64,000 nt of DNA, taken from the NCBI GenBank assembly GCA_037074765.1, contig JBAMDO010000034.1:267370-331369 (forward strand), given 5' to 3'. The notes beneath the pieces were generated by a model. The model did not search any database. It had not been told where the DNA came from and saw nothing but the letters and a program-made list of their open reading frames with translations. This DNA is from Mansonella perstans (Eukaryota; Nematoda; Chromadorea; Rhabditida; Onchocercidae). The position numbers and the translations under genes were made by a program. Each line of letters begins with the position of its first letter. Within the stretch, counting starts at the first letter, position 1. Below are positions 45,660 through 61,660 of this stretch, piece by piece.

Positions 45660-48600
45660 CTAGAAGTGTAAATAACAACTAGTTAAGTCTGTTGTAGTTC
45701 TTTAGTTAATTGGCACATTGTGAGAAAGGGATACGAGTAATAGATGTTTTGTTTACACAATATGTTCAATTGTTTCCGCACTTTTTGTATAGTATTGCAA
45801 AAAATATTTCCTGTTTCTCATTATATGATAGTTCGAGTAGAACAACGTTTCCTGAAAAATTTAATTTTACATCTAAAACAATGTCACATGCTGTTATTAA
45901 TGTTATTGTGTCATTAGTACAACCAGTATTTATTATTGTTATTAATCATTTCTATTTTTATTGTTATTATTTCTTAGTTAATATTATTATTATTATTATT
46001 ACTATTATTTATTACTACTATATTAATATTATTATCATTATTAATTTATTTGTTTAATAATTTATTAATTTTTTACTTTTTTGATAATGAATTCAATTAG
46101 CTATTGTTTTTCTTTCATCTTTGCCTTTGTGTTATATAAAACTTTTCTCGAATCAATGTAATTCCGTGAGATTTCAGGTTGTTCCGTATCAGCTGTAGAT
46201 ATTTTCAACAACATCCCAACAAATAACGCCAAGTAGACTTGGAAGGATGACGGTATGCGGTTTAAAAAATGAACTCATCATCAAATATTTATTGTCTGTG
46301 TTGTTCACTTTGAAAAATCTCACAATAATTGTACTAATAATTAACAGTAGTGAAGGTGTAGGTAATGTAAGAATAACTTCTTTCCCCGCTTTTCCAAAAT
46401 CTTCATGTCAAATATCATACCACTATTCGCCACCATTTTCCGCACTATCAAATTATTAAATTTTGCAAGGAATTTTACTTTCATCTTTTTCTTTGCATTT
46501 ACTGAAATCTTCAAACTTTCATAGTACTTATAGAGAGTAATCAATCAGTCAAACTCAATAATGGTTGATAAAACTGATCCAAACATAGTTTTCGCATATG
46601 TTTTATAATGACGACTGATCTCGGGATGTCTTTCTGTGTCGGCATTCTACGTGTCAAATTTTGTACATAAAAAGAAGTTGCCTTTAAGCTACCTTTGTTG
46701 GAAAATATACTGAAATCTTTTTGAATGGAAAAAATAGTGGTATGGTTATTTTTTCATATATATTTCATAACGCTTTTCTAAAATTTGGTTTCTTAATGAA
46801 ATTACTTTTTGCAAAAACTCTGTTCATTGAACATAGTTTAAAATATATTTGTAACGATCACCCATGAATAATTCGAAATAATGATACAGAAATTTCGTCA
46901 GTAGGAAATGGTTCATTGTGTTTTGAAATTAAATGGCTCAAACCTTCGATGTTTGAATAAATGTGCCTGAATTTTGAGCTGACCTTATGCAATATTGTCA
47001 TTTTTTGATGCTTAATTAAATGAAAGGTAGTAATATTGCGGACAACTAGACATTGGCATTTTATCCAGTTTCTTTAATTTTGGAAGTAATTAAATGTAAG
47101 CGTGAAATAAATAATATCGGAAGTTTTGTGATTTTACAGGATTTCGCATTGATCGATAAAGTGATAGTTGATAACCCGAAATCAGCATACGAACAACTGA
47201 AAGAAGTATGTATTTTTGTTACTACATATATTGACCTAAAAGCTGTTTACTTAGCATTTATTTGGGAATTATTGAATAGTAGATATTGGCATTTGTTCGG
47301 TTTTAAGATTTTGACAGCAATTAAATTTGAGCTTGAAACAAATGATACCGAACAACTTTTTCCTCTCTTTCAAATGATACTGTACAACTTTTTCCTCCCT
47401 TTTTTTGTTATGAACTATTTTTCTTTACAGATTTATGATAGTAATGAAGAAATGAAAACTTGTGTTGATTTGTTGTGGAGGTTAGGCAAAGCATGTTTCT
47501 TGTGGGCTAATACTCTACAGAAGAAAGATTCGAAGAAGAAGCTACTCATTCTCGAAGGTTTTTTTCTTTTTTTCAAGTTTTTGTGTAATTCTTTGTTTGA
47601 GAAATTGTTTCTCTATCCACAAACAGGCGAATTTATTTCATGACCATTTGATTTGACCAACTTCACATCACATCTATTTGATGTTACGGTTGTTTTAAAA
47701 AATAATAACATTAATTGAACCCAACAATCATATATCAGTCTCAATGCATTTATCTTTTTTCATGCATTCCATTGTATCATTCCTGCAGACATTTATCCGT
47801 AGTAAAATAGATCTTTTGTTTGTAACGAAAATCAAAATGATGCTTATTTCAAAAGATATTTGTTAAATTTTTTGTTCATAAAGCGTTCATTTAGAAAAAG
47901 TCAAAAATTTCAAACATTATCAGAAAATTGTGACATGAATCAAGCTTGAAAAATGGAATGAAAGTGAGACTAAAAAAATTAATTGTCAATGAAATTTAAT
48001 TTTTTGCTTTCATTTAGTATCTCTCTTAACGTTCGCTATTTCCAATTGTTTAAATGAATGGCTTGCTTAATGTGCTCCATTTTCATAGACAAATGATTAT
48101 AGAGTTATTCGTTATTTACAGGTCGAACATATGCCACATCAGCTTATACAAATGATGAAAATAATGCTGAAGCACTTAGATGGGCGGCAATTCTGATCGG
48201 CTCTGCAATTGATTTCTTGGGAACCAAAGAAAAAATTGAGCAAGGCAAAATTTTCAAGGTTTCAGTTTACTTAATTTTTGTCGTTTGATTCAAAATAAAC
48301 TTCACAATTCTTGAATGAAAATTTGTGCTCAATACCACTGAAATTGCATGTCATTTCGAAGTATTTATGGAGTAAAGGACTTTGTTACACACTTTATTCT
48401 CTATTGTATGGAATTTCAAATGCACCAAAGTTATCATTTTGTTTCTGCTGCACTATTTCGAGCTTTCTTTTGTTTATCTTAGCTGAATGACAGCACTGGG
48501 CTAGCATAAAAATGTTTAATCTTTCTCACTAAAAGTAAGGAATCGACGTAGCGTACTTGACAGATAACAGATGCTTTGTTATTATTGATGATGATGATGC

Positions 48601-49132
48601 TATCATTGGAATATTCGATTGCGTATTTTCAGGCATATTTGGATCGCGCTATAGAGATGCAGCCGACCGAATGTTCATTGCTGCACTCACGTGGACGTTT
48701 TACGTATGAGGTCGCCAATCTTTCATGGATTGAGAAGCGATTATGCAGTGCATTGTTTTCTGAAGTTCCACATGGTACTATCGATGAAGCACTTGTCGAT
48801 TTTTTGGAGGTTGGGTAAAATAGTCTATTCATTTTAATTTCGAATATTTGAAATTTAAATTTGGACGCTGTTATTTTTGTATCTTTTCTTTTATATTGCT
48901 ATGAATCGAAGATTCATTTCTCCAAGCTATCACTATCATATTTTAGGCTGAAAAATATGCTTCATTTGAATGGCCTGAGAATTTGCTATATATCGCGCGT
49001 TGCTATGCTGTAATGAAAAACAAAGAACTAGCCAGGAAATATCTGGAAAAAGTAGAAATGATTGAACAATTAGATGAAGCTGAAACAGAAGCATTAATGG
49101 AAGTTAAAGCCGTGATTTCTAAATTAAAGTAG
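42866..49132 (+). CDS. rmd-1: Regulator of microtubule dynamics (RMD) family protein
   Basis: TPR-like protein of the RMD-1/FAM82 family; members bind microtubules and spindle poles, and vertebrate relatives associate with mitochondria. Exons 47140-47205, 47431-47557, 48122-48258, 48633-48809 and 48947-49132 are firm. A short first exon at 42866-42901 (MNMAERLEIIED, GTAAGC donor, stop codon just upstream in frame) fits in phase 0 and gives 242 residues, close to the family size. Family blocks visible are LLWRLGKACFLWAN, EALRWAAILIGSAIDF, EKIEQGKIFKAYLDRAIEMQ, the Gly-Arg-Phe-x-Tyr-Glu-Val segment with WIEKRLCSALF, and the terminal TPR-like helix pair ENLLYIARCYAVMKNKELAR. The first intron would be 4.2 kb, far longer than others here, so the start exon is the uncertain part. 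A likely AATAAA lies near 49322. Confidence 0.85.
45632..45658. repeat. Poly(T) tract in the long RMD intron
   Basis: An uninterrupted T run of about 27 bases. A second long T run lies near 49577-49600, behind the gene. The triplet-rich ATT/TTA stretch at about 45960-46060 is also low complexity. Confidence 0.85.
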
Positions 49133-50758
49133 CAATTGGTCATTTCTTTATATAATTAATATATAGTCTTTATCTAAATATCAGTTATTTTATAACATAA
49201 TATAAATGTTGCTTAGAAAAGCTGATTACAAGGATTCTTTGGTTTTTGATTTTGGTATTAGTAACATAAAAATTGTGCTTTAATTTCTACATACTGTAGA
49301 AGAAAATGATATTAAAAGGCAAATAAAAGCTCTTTATTGTCGAAGCGAATTATTAGGATTCATTTTCTTAAAAAATTTTTTGATGCCAAATCGTAACTTC
49401 TATATGCCTCTATATTCCTTAATTTAGGTTACAGTAACGTTCAGAATACTGCTACTTTAGTTTTTAATATTACGAAACATTTCAGCACCTTCCATTTTCG
49501 CAATTTGTAATCAGTAAGGCTCAGTTTTTTATCCGTGGATTTATATGATATATTCTTTATTCCCTTTTTTACGCTTTTTTTTTTTTTTTTTTTTTTTTTT
49601 TCATTGATTAGGCCAGATGATTTTTGTATCATTTGTGGCTTTTGATTTCGTGTATTCGTTTTTTTATTTGAAAACAGATTTAAAACAATACGGATACGGA
49701 CAGCGTAGTTGCGGTTAACTAAAGCAAGTTTATTCTATTTATCAACTGAAATCTTATTATCTGTATGGTTTCTGAAGGTTTCAATTAGTTAATGGAATCT
49801 ATTGCGCTAAAATGTATTATTTTGAAAAATTGAAAGATTATTTATTTTCTTACGACTAGATGAAACCTCGATTAAATTTTACTTTGCATTCTGTTGGTAT
49901 AAACAGTCGGGTAGTTTGTTCTCTTTCTTCTCTATCATCGGTATATAAGAATTTTTGATCATGTATGTAATAATATACATGGTTGTATCCATCCATACTG
50001 TTCATTTTCTTTTTTGCAACTACTGTAAATGAAATTCCATTTATACATTATATGTTTCTGATGCGTTTATTTATTTGTTAAGTGTAGCAATTTCCGGTGG
50101 CCTTTATTGGATTAGCAATGTTCTAAATGTTACATTAGTGATTTCGATAGCTTATGATTAACCTTTAATTTTATTTAATAGAATTAACCTTTAATAGAAT
50201 TGACGCGTTGACATAGTATTATTTAAATTTTTTAAGTAATGAAACACAATATTTTTAATGATTTTTCAAGCTAAATTTAAAAACGTACACCATATAAAAG
50301 TGATGAAATGATGATGAACTGGATATTCGAATCTTGGTTTCCATTTTTCTTCACATCCAATGTGAAACAACTCCAATTCTTGTTGATTCGTTTCATTACA
50401 TTACACACTATGCCAAATACTCAATTCAGTCATATTTCTGCAGAGTGGAAGACATTTGTTTTTTGCTGTGATTTATTTTAATTTCAAAGCACTGAATATT
50501 TTCATTTGCAACCTTTTGGCTATCTTTCATTTAGTCAATTAAATAGGTATTGAATACATAACTTTCCATGCATAAATTTTTAATCGTGGAGAGTTCGCTT
50601 CGAATGTTTTCAAATTAGCAGTTTAGAAGTTCAAAAAAATAAAATGAGCTTTTGTTGGAAAAGTTAAATGTTACACTCATTCAATATTACTAGTCCGTAA
50701 CAGTAAGAAGCACGCAATAAATGTTAAGCAGCAATAAAAAAAAACAATTCGACCACTT

Positions 50759-50841
50759 TCAGATAACAAATTCCTGTTTTTCCTTCGGCGATAGTTGACT
50801 TTCGTTTTCTTGATACACTTCGCAATGAAAGAAAGGTCTTC
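50759..50841 (-). CDS. Candidate terminal exon of an unidentified gene
   Basis: After an AACGCAG acceptor the frame reads RPFFHCEVYQENESQL and SPKEKQEFVI then stops, 26 residues of charged, protein-like sequence entering in phase 1. No convincing upstream exon was found on this strand, and another frame is also open here, so this may be chance. Confidence 0.22.
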
Positions 50842-53800
50842 CTGCGTTGAACTAAGGATGTGTAATACAGGTTATAAAATTTAGAGGAAAGAATAAGAGA
50901 TAGTATGGCCAACAATCAAAATAGTAACCTGCAAGTGTACTATACTATTTGGCTGTAGAAAACATTCAACGGTATTAATTCCACATTTATCAATTTCTAG
51001 GATTAAGCGCGAAATTTTGGTAAACTATCCCGAGGATCATGCAGATTAAGTTGTTACCCTGTCATGTTCTATGTGATTGTCAAGCGCTCCTTTTATCTGC
51101 AGCCATATATAAGTACCAAAATCCTTTTGTAACGTTGTGCATTACAAACACAATATAATATCAGTCCTTGAAATTCAAACTCTGTATTTAATATATATTT
51201 ATTTATTCAGTAATGATTAAACTTTAAGTTGACTCAACAGAAACGAATCAATAGAAAGTGTAAATAGTTGTAAAGTAATTAGACATAGAAAAGCAGGAAT
51301 AAAATCACAATGGTGATACAGAAAAGTCACAATAAAAGCAACACAAAGAGATCGATATCAGTGTATCAGTGTTACAGTGCAACAGGAAGGAATTGATTAA
51401 TTATGATAAACGCACCCAGTGGAATTAATTGTCAAAATCCAACAAATGAACCATTCAATCTACAATTGTAAAAAGCTAGATAGATATAGTATTAGATTTC
51501 TCGAGAATTCTTATATTAATATTTTTGAATGAAGCTTCTGTCCTTAAATCAAACTTCTGATCATTCCCGACATTTAATACTGACCTTTATTGCTCTTTAC
51601 ACAATTAAAAATTCATTTTTAGGACGGATAATAAGAAACTGCTACGAAAATAATGTACAAAATTTCTTAAATAGATCTGGTAGACATGTCCTAATAATCT
51701 TGGTTATTAGGATCATCTAGTCGTTCAGTGTGACGGACTTGTGGTAAAATAGTATACACAGTATACTGCTTAAGGTTGATATTTCCTACTATTCATCAGT
51801 TATACAGTTAGTTATTAAATGAGGCATAACTCTTTCATATACTGTCTTTAAAATTTCCATGTCTCTGTGAAAAGAACGTTTGAAGTAGAAAGTCGCTGTA
51901 AATGAGTAAGAAGTAAATTACAGTATATGAACTAACTGTCAAATCAAGTTTATCGCATTCTCTATCAGCAATGATATCGGAGGAATTGCCTTTAAATACT
52001 TGCCTTTTATAAAGAAAAATTTAAGAACTCAACAAATATTGCTTAGCAAAATTTCTAAAGTTTTTTTTGCCATCAGTTAGTAATTTCACATCAAAATAAA
52101 CATATTCACAGCAAAATCAGAATATTCTCTTTAACATCTAGAAATTTTCAATCATATTTAACTTTTAGATTAAATTTGGTTATACCAGTCACAAATTGAG
52201 CCTGCAAAATTTTCGTGTGAATAATGATTTCAGTTCAAATTAAAAGGAATACAATAACTAATGACTGCATCAGAATAAAAATAATCAAAGCAATATCTTA
52301 ATGTTACATCCCGGTTGTTTTAAGCAAAAGCTTCTCTTCATTTATGGGACAGCAGAAAAATGTCATTCAGTAGATTCAATAATGCAATAGAATTTTTCTG
52401 ATTCAGTAATACTTACTTTCAACAGAACTTAGAGGAAATTTCGATATTTTCAGGACATTAACAAGACTGAAGTTTAAACAAATGGCAAGAAAATCATTTA
52501 AATGTACTTTTAATAACTAGTTTTTATTACACTGAAGATTGTCTTTATGTTAACCAATAACAATTCGTCGTTCATTTTTTTTACCGTAACAAGTATCTTT
52601 TTGCCCGTAAACATAAATAATTGTTTCTGTTTTGAGGGCTTCTTTAATCAAAAAATTTTTGGTACTTCAAGATGTGTTACGTAATACCTTGAAATAGGAA
52701 TTACTTTAAACTATGCTATCTGTTAACCATGGTTTTATGAGAGGTCAGTTAGTTATCGGTATCTTGAACTCAAAGTTAGATTTATAAAATAGAGATAAAA
52801 GATCTTTTCAGACATAATTATTTCCTCAGTATCCAGATATAAAGTGATTTAGTAGGGAGTTCTAAACTTTGTTAACTCTTTGAAAGTGGCAGTGTATAAA
52901 AACTAATTTTAAAAATAAATAATATATAATATTTCACGTAAGTCACGAAGCAAAGGTACAATAGTTTTTGTATACATAACATATTTTGGAAAGTATCGAT
53001 TAGGAGTAGCACAAATCCGAAAGTATCGAGGAGGAATACTACAAATCCGAAATGAGGAGGGATACTACAAAGTTGAAGAGGGGCAATATAAAAATCAAAC
53101 ATTTATTGAGGGAGAATTCAAACATTCTCAATGAGGGAGAATCAGAAAAAGCTGAAAAATCTCATAACTTCACTGAGAAAAGCTAAAGAAATACAAGGAA
53201 CAAAAATTATGATTAACAATACAGAATTGATACTAACTGCTGCAATGTTCCCGAAGCTTGAAATCTCACTGCCCTTCAATATGTGCATCATCGTGCAGCA
53301 CACATTCGTAAAAACATCACTTACAAACCGGAACGAAAAGAGATGAGAGAAAAATTAGAACCCGCTAAAATCAAGACAGTAAAAGTTTCATTTCCTTAAT
53401 GTTTCAGATTGCTGAATTACGAGGCGGTTGAGAAAATGGAATCCTAAATGTTACGATAAATTGGGTCCAATTCGTCGATGGTTACTCCTCGACCATTTTA
53501 AAATGATGACAAAACTCAAGTGATAACAATTTGATTCGAATATATCTCAAGATGTATTATAATACGTCGATTGAGTTCTATGCATTTGCGAAAATCAAAA
53601 CAGTAAATATTTTTCACAATTCTTTCAGATTCATTAGATTTTGTATGACCTGAATGATCCACACTTGAAATAAAATCCTGAATTTGGCAGAATTCTTGGA
53701 CTATCGAGATTAGAATAAAATAGTTATTCTAATCCTTCAATGCTACTGTCATGTGAATAGAAAAAAAAGGTTACTATAGATTATATTAGAGTTGTTATGT

Positions 53801-54947
53801 AGTTACCTTACTGTTACTTGAATGCTCTCACAAAAATTGTTTAACGTAGCTATCACAAAATGATATCATCGGTACTTTTGTGTTGGATATCTTTTAATTT
53901 TTTCCAAAGTGTTTTCAGATATTGCATGTAGCAAATCCTAGTATGACATTTATTTTTTTGGTAGAAAAAATTTTAAAAAATCAGCACAAACATTCTCTTT
54001 AGAAGGAGCCGTCTCAATATCATATCCCGAGTATTAGCTTGAATGTAAAATGGGTTCAGAAATGGAAAAGAAAAAACAAGTTCAAAACTATTTATTTGCC
54101 TAAATTAAACACATTTTAAAAAAAGCAAATACTTCTCATTTGCTAGTCCTTCTGCAGTGCTCTATATTACTTTGCAACACTCTAATAACTTGACATTTGG
54201 AAATTTTTACGATGAAAATTTTGACTGACTTCTAAAAAATAATTTTACTTAAACGACTACCACTTTCTCTTGTCATCTCATTTTTGCTCATTTGTCGTTT
54301 TGTTTTGGCAATGATCAAACTGATTACTTTCAAAAGATGAATTAAAAAAAAAGTTGCATAGATATTCAAGAAATGAAGAGTAATCCCTTCTTGGTAATAA
54401 TAATGGGAAATTAAACCTTGGAAAAAAACTAGTTCAGCATTGGTAAAATCAGAAAAGGAGATGCACAGGTGAAAAGAAATAGAAGAAAAGGAGAAGATAA
54501 TGATAATTGAAAAGATCGGAGCATTAGTTATAATTAGTTCTGTGCTTTCCTCTTCCATATATAACAAACTGCAATATAACATACATAATAAAAGTATTTG
54601 CACTTCATTTCCACTGCATTGAAACTTCAGCAGCAGATACATATCAGTGATGAGCTCGATTATTAATAGTCTTCTGTCGATATTATTTTTTTTTAACATA
54701 CCATCTTGATCATGTACATTTCTTAGTTTTTACTTTTAAATAATGAATAAATTCAGTACAGAATCTTATAATAAGAAATTAACAAAAATATAAAAGGAAT
54801 GAATTAAATTTCAAACCACATTTTATTGTCTCTTGAGGAAACTTCTTTGTGGTGGTGAACACTGAAAAGTAAGCAATCAAAAAGTGTTAAAAAGCAGTTT
54901 GTCAAAGTCATGTTCCCTTCTGCCTTGGATGCAAGCGATATCTGAAT

Positions 54948-55150
54948 TAGTTTCAAATCATATTTTAGTTTTAGAAAAAAGAATTGTCGCTAATTTTACG
55001 ACAAAAAGGATTAACTAGTTCCAAATCATATTTCAGTTTTAGAGAAAAAGAATTGCAGCTAATTTTACGACAAAAATTATCAACTAGTTTCAAATCATAT
55101 TTTAGTTTTAGAAAGAACAATTGTCGCTAATTTTACGACAAAAGCATTAA
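54948..55150. repeat. 68-bp tandem repeat, three copies, directly upstream of an exon
   Basis: Copies start at 54948, 55016 and 55085 (periods 68 and 69). Each contains TCAAATCATATTTTAG or a close variant, followed by TTTTAGA and GCTAATTTTACGACAAAA. The TTTTAG/TTTCAG words resemble 3' splice sites on the plus strand. A fragment of the same unit seems to recur near 56222. The array ends within about 7 bases of the acceptor of the exon at 55157. Confidence 0.8.
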
Positions 55151-55156
55151 CATCAG

Positions 55157-55526
55157 TATTTCAATACTGCCAAGACACGAAGGCTACCACAGCAACTCGA
55201 AAAACTCGAAAGTAATTTGAAAAGCTTAATTTTTTGCGAAAGTTTTTTAATTTATGAAATCCCTATTTCTCCTATCGAAATTTATTGACTATGAAGTACT
55301 TCCTGCATTAAACTTCTTTTCAGTGTACAAAAATATCTATGGCGATAAAGATACTACTTCTGCTTTAACTACGACAGTACCTATCAAACAGTCTCCAATA
55401 CAAGCTCCTCACACTGTTCCAGTTCCAATACAATTTAGTGGATATCGGAAAAAGCGAAATAATGTTTGCGAAGACGAAGTTTTCTCTTGGATTACAGGAC
55501 TGGCACTGTCTATGTCAGCAAAATGA
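55157..55526 (+). CDS. Last two exons of an unrecognised gene (85 residues seen)
   Basis: Exon 55157-55211 follows an ACATCAG acceptor and ends in phase 1 at a GTAATT donor; exon 55324-55526 follows CTTTTCAG and ends with TGA. Joined, they read from YFNTAKTRRLPQQLEKLE through MYKNIYGDKDTTSAL, a Pro/Val/Gln stretch with PIQAPHTVPVPIQF, a basic patch GYRKKRNN and a tail DEVFSWITGLALSMSAK. The frame and both splice sites agree, so coding is likely. No upstream exon could be fixed, so the model is 5'-partial. I do not recognise the protein. Confidence 0.5.
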
Positions 55527-56522
55527 GTTTCAACTCACTGATCAATTTATGCTGTTTTAATTATAGTAGTATCCAGTGGTTATTAACATTAATGTTTAAA
55601 AATCATCATATCTAACCGAATTTCATGTGTTTTGTAACATTTAACAAAGTTCTAACATCCAAGTCTCCAACAAAAATATGATGAAAAGTTAGTAGGAAAC
55701 AATCTTTTTTCTCCCTTTCCTCCTCAATTACTTAGCAACAGTAGATGACGCTTTGTGAAAAGATTTGGAGGAAATACAGCTTAATATGGAATATTTACAT
55801 GGAAAATGAAGCAAGAAGCTATGTTTAAAAAGGACTTCAGCAACACATCTATCACTAAAGAGCTAAACTATAATACTTCTAGTTATTAATACCACAATAT
55901 TTTTAACTATAATACTTCACATAAACAACTTCGATCATCATTCTGAATGGTACAAATGGAGAGGTGCACTTAAAAAGTTTCAATGAACGCACTGAAAACT
56001 TTACATGTACATAAACATGCTAAGCAATCAGTTTTTATGCGCATAAACAAACTGATCAAATAATTTATGAAATGGGTAAAATGCTATCATTCCAGCGCAT
56101 GACACTTGCATGATTAAGAGAAAACAGGAACCTAGACTGTAATTTTTGATTTAACCCAGTGATACAATTTACTTATTTTACCATCCTGGCAGAGCATTCC
56201 GGGACTATTTTTACAAAAAGTATTAACTAATTTCAAATCACAAATGATCTACTACTGCATCGTTTTTGATTTGAATTTTTTTTTTTTTATTTTTAGATAG
56301 TACTCATCATTTTTTGGAATTATGTGAACACTTGACATCAAAAAGAAGGGACCTCTAGCTAAGTTTATCACTGAATTATAAATCAATAATATTTATGAAC
56401 AGTATTAAGGGAACGAAATTAAGCAGGACTAAAGTACAAGAAGCGTTAAAATCCCAAAAATTAATGCTCATCCATTGAAATAATCAACCTCTCAATGCTT
56501 TGATTAATTACACCCATTCAAT
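55527..56522. other. Gap between convergent genes, no gene seen
   Basis: This 1-kb interval holds the 3' ends of the plus-strand 55-kb gene and the minus-strand isochorismatase-like gene. No RNA gene or conserved element was recognised. Confidence 0.5.
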
Positions 56523-57608
56523 TCACAACGGGTACTGCAACAAACCAGTGTCCGGTGCAAGCTCCAAGATTGTTTTCTGTACTTCACGGAATTTCGGATG
56601 ATCTGCACCTCCTAGCAAACCGAGAATCACACATTCACTAGTTGTCAGAACAGCGCCGGCAGCTTCCATTTGTCGTAAGGCAAACATTCTTTAAAAAATT
56701 ATGTTACTACAACTGTGTTTTACATGTCAATTTAATTAAAAACATTTGATCTGTTTTAAGTTACAAACAAGCCCGACATAAAATCGAAATTCAGTTTATG
56801 TATCAGTTGTGATACCTGTCAGTTTGTGATCGTGATGAGACACCATCAGCAACCACATGCACAGCAATTCCTTTCTCGAGCATATCAAGCGTTGTGTGCA
56901 AAATACATACATGCGTTTCAATGCCACATAATATCACAGATTGTGATGATTCAAGTATGTTGGTTACAGATGGAATACACATACTGAATTTTTTCTTCTC
57001 AAAAACTGGTATATTATGTTTACTTAGGTCCAATTCTGATACTGTATGACCAAGACCTAAACAAAAAATCAACTTCACAACAATTAAAAGCTATGATGAA
57101 AAAACTCACCTGCAATTATAACTTACAATGCATAAATTTAAGAAGCAATACTTTTAAAGGCTTATAAAAGCAGAGTTTATAAATGCAAATATGAAACTTG
57201 GAATTCTCGTTCAAATAATTTCACCTTGAGGATATTGTTCAGTGGCAATAACTTTCATATCAAGAAGTTTCGCAGCGGTAATAAGGCGCTTGCAAACTTG
57301 CACAATTTCACCGAAATATTTGATGTTCAATCTGCAATTATGAGAAACACTGTTACACTAAACTCTCAAAAACGATCTAACTCTTTGCTAATTGAGATGG
57401 AACTCAATTACAATTTTACAACCAAATTTCTGAAGGAAAGCAATCATAAAGTAGTACTTTTGCAATGGCAACTGAAGTTTGGGATGTGTGATCCATAATC
57501 TATTATTAAATTACTTGAATTTAATTACCTGAATTTCTCCTGTATATCACAGACAAGCAGCGTTGAATTTAAAGGTGACAATCGTGAAACAGCACGTGGA
57601 AAACTCAT
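56523..57608 (-). CDS. Isochorismatase domain-containing protein (ISOC1/2-like cysteine hydrolase)
   Basis: Four exons (57608-57529, 57331-57225, 57056-56816, 56688-56523) give 197 residues, near the ~200 of animal ISOC2 proteins. The isochorismatase-fold triad is visible as Asp21 in [11 protein letters not shown], Lys84/85 in EKKKFSM and Cys113 in [27 protein letters not shown] and [14 protein letters not shown] are further family blocks. In vertebrates these proteins are poorly characterised hydrolases found in cytosol, nucleus and mitochondria; the substrate is unknown. The start was chosen to fit the family; an upstream ATG in frame exists, but a TTGCTGCAG acceptor about 30 bases before the chosen start argues against it. 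It lies 511 bp behind HSP90 on the same strand. Confidence 0.93.
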
Positions 57609-57913
57609 TTCTCCGTCTAACAAATGTAGCCGTCTGCAGCAAACAAGTGGGAAACACACGTTGCTCTCACCATGAACTCCCACGCAATGAATACCACAGA
57701 ACAAAACGAACACAATGCATTATCCAACCAAATGAATGCCTGCGCTTTACACTTGCGCAATCTCCGTACAACTATCCCACCCCAAACATTCTGCATAACA
57801 CATTCCTTTGCCACCGATACAAACTGGACAGAATGTCATTTCTTTGATCAAGGCATAATCTTTCTTTCCCAATAGTTCGGTGTGACTTTGAACACTTAAT
57901 AAGAAAAGGATAA

Positions 57914-57919
57914 TTTATT
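57914..57919 (-). terminator. HSP90 polyadenylation signal
   Basis: AATAAA on the minus strand about 200 bp behind the HSP90 stop codon and 300 bp before the next gene's start codon. Confidence 0.55.
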
Positions 57920-58118
57920 TATATAACGAAACAAATATGACATTTACAAAAACGATCACTGATAAGAAGTGCACATACCAACAAACTTTAACTTTGTTTC
58001 ACACCAACACAAGAAAGAATTGGGTGAATGAATAACTCACAACGAGATCAACAAAAGCCCACAATTCCCACATATGAAACGAAAAACTTATTACTAAGAT
58101 TTCCACTCAATTGCATTA

Positions 58119-61427
<3,309 letters not shown>

Positions 61428-61660
61428 TATTGCTATCTTCGATTGTCAAAAACGTTCCTGAAACGAATATTGAAAAATCCAAATCAGAGTATACAATAGT
61501 ACGTGCACGTGATCTATCAAGACTAACGTAGTCTTCCAATCCAACAAGAACCTTGACGCTTGAATTTATCTCCTCACTACAGAACACACCGACCACACGC
61601 AATACCACCTATCACAGTGACCAACAACGAGAATGCATCCCGGGGATGCGCGCAGACTTC

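Larger units (their letters stand above)
49133..55156. other. Region between RMD and the 55-kb gene; only weak coding candidates
   Basis: No complete gene could be built here. Weak signals are a protein-like terminal exon on the minus strand at 50841-50759 and two overlapping open frames on the plus strand at about 52915-53346. Upstream exons of the gene ending at 55526 may also be hidden in this interval. Confidence 0.4.

Noticed and set aside
47053..47643. Single 196-codon frame as an intronless gene
   Set aside because: It is two RMD exons with a retained T-rich intron that happens to stay open; splice sites at 47139, 47205 and 47430 fit the family better.
54232..54699. 155-codon minus-strand open frame
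   Set aside because: The opposite strand is purine-rich, which removes stops from this frame; the translation is a Leu/Ile/Phe-rich low-complexity chain without splice signals or a known motif.
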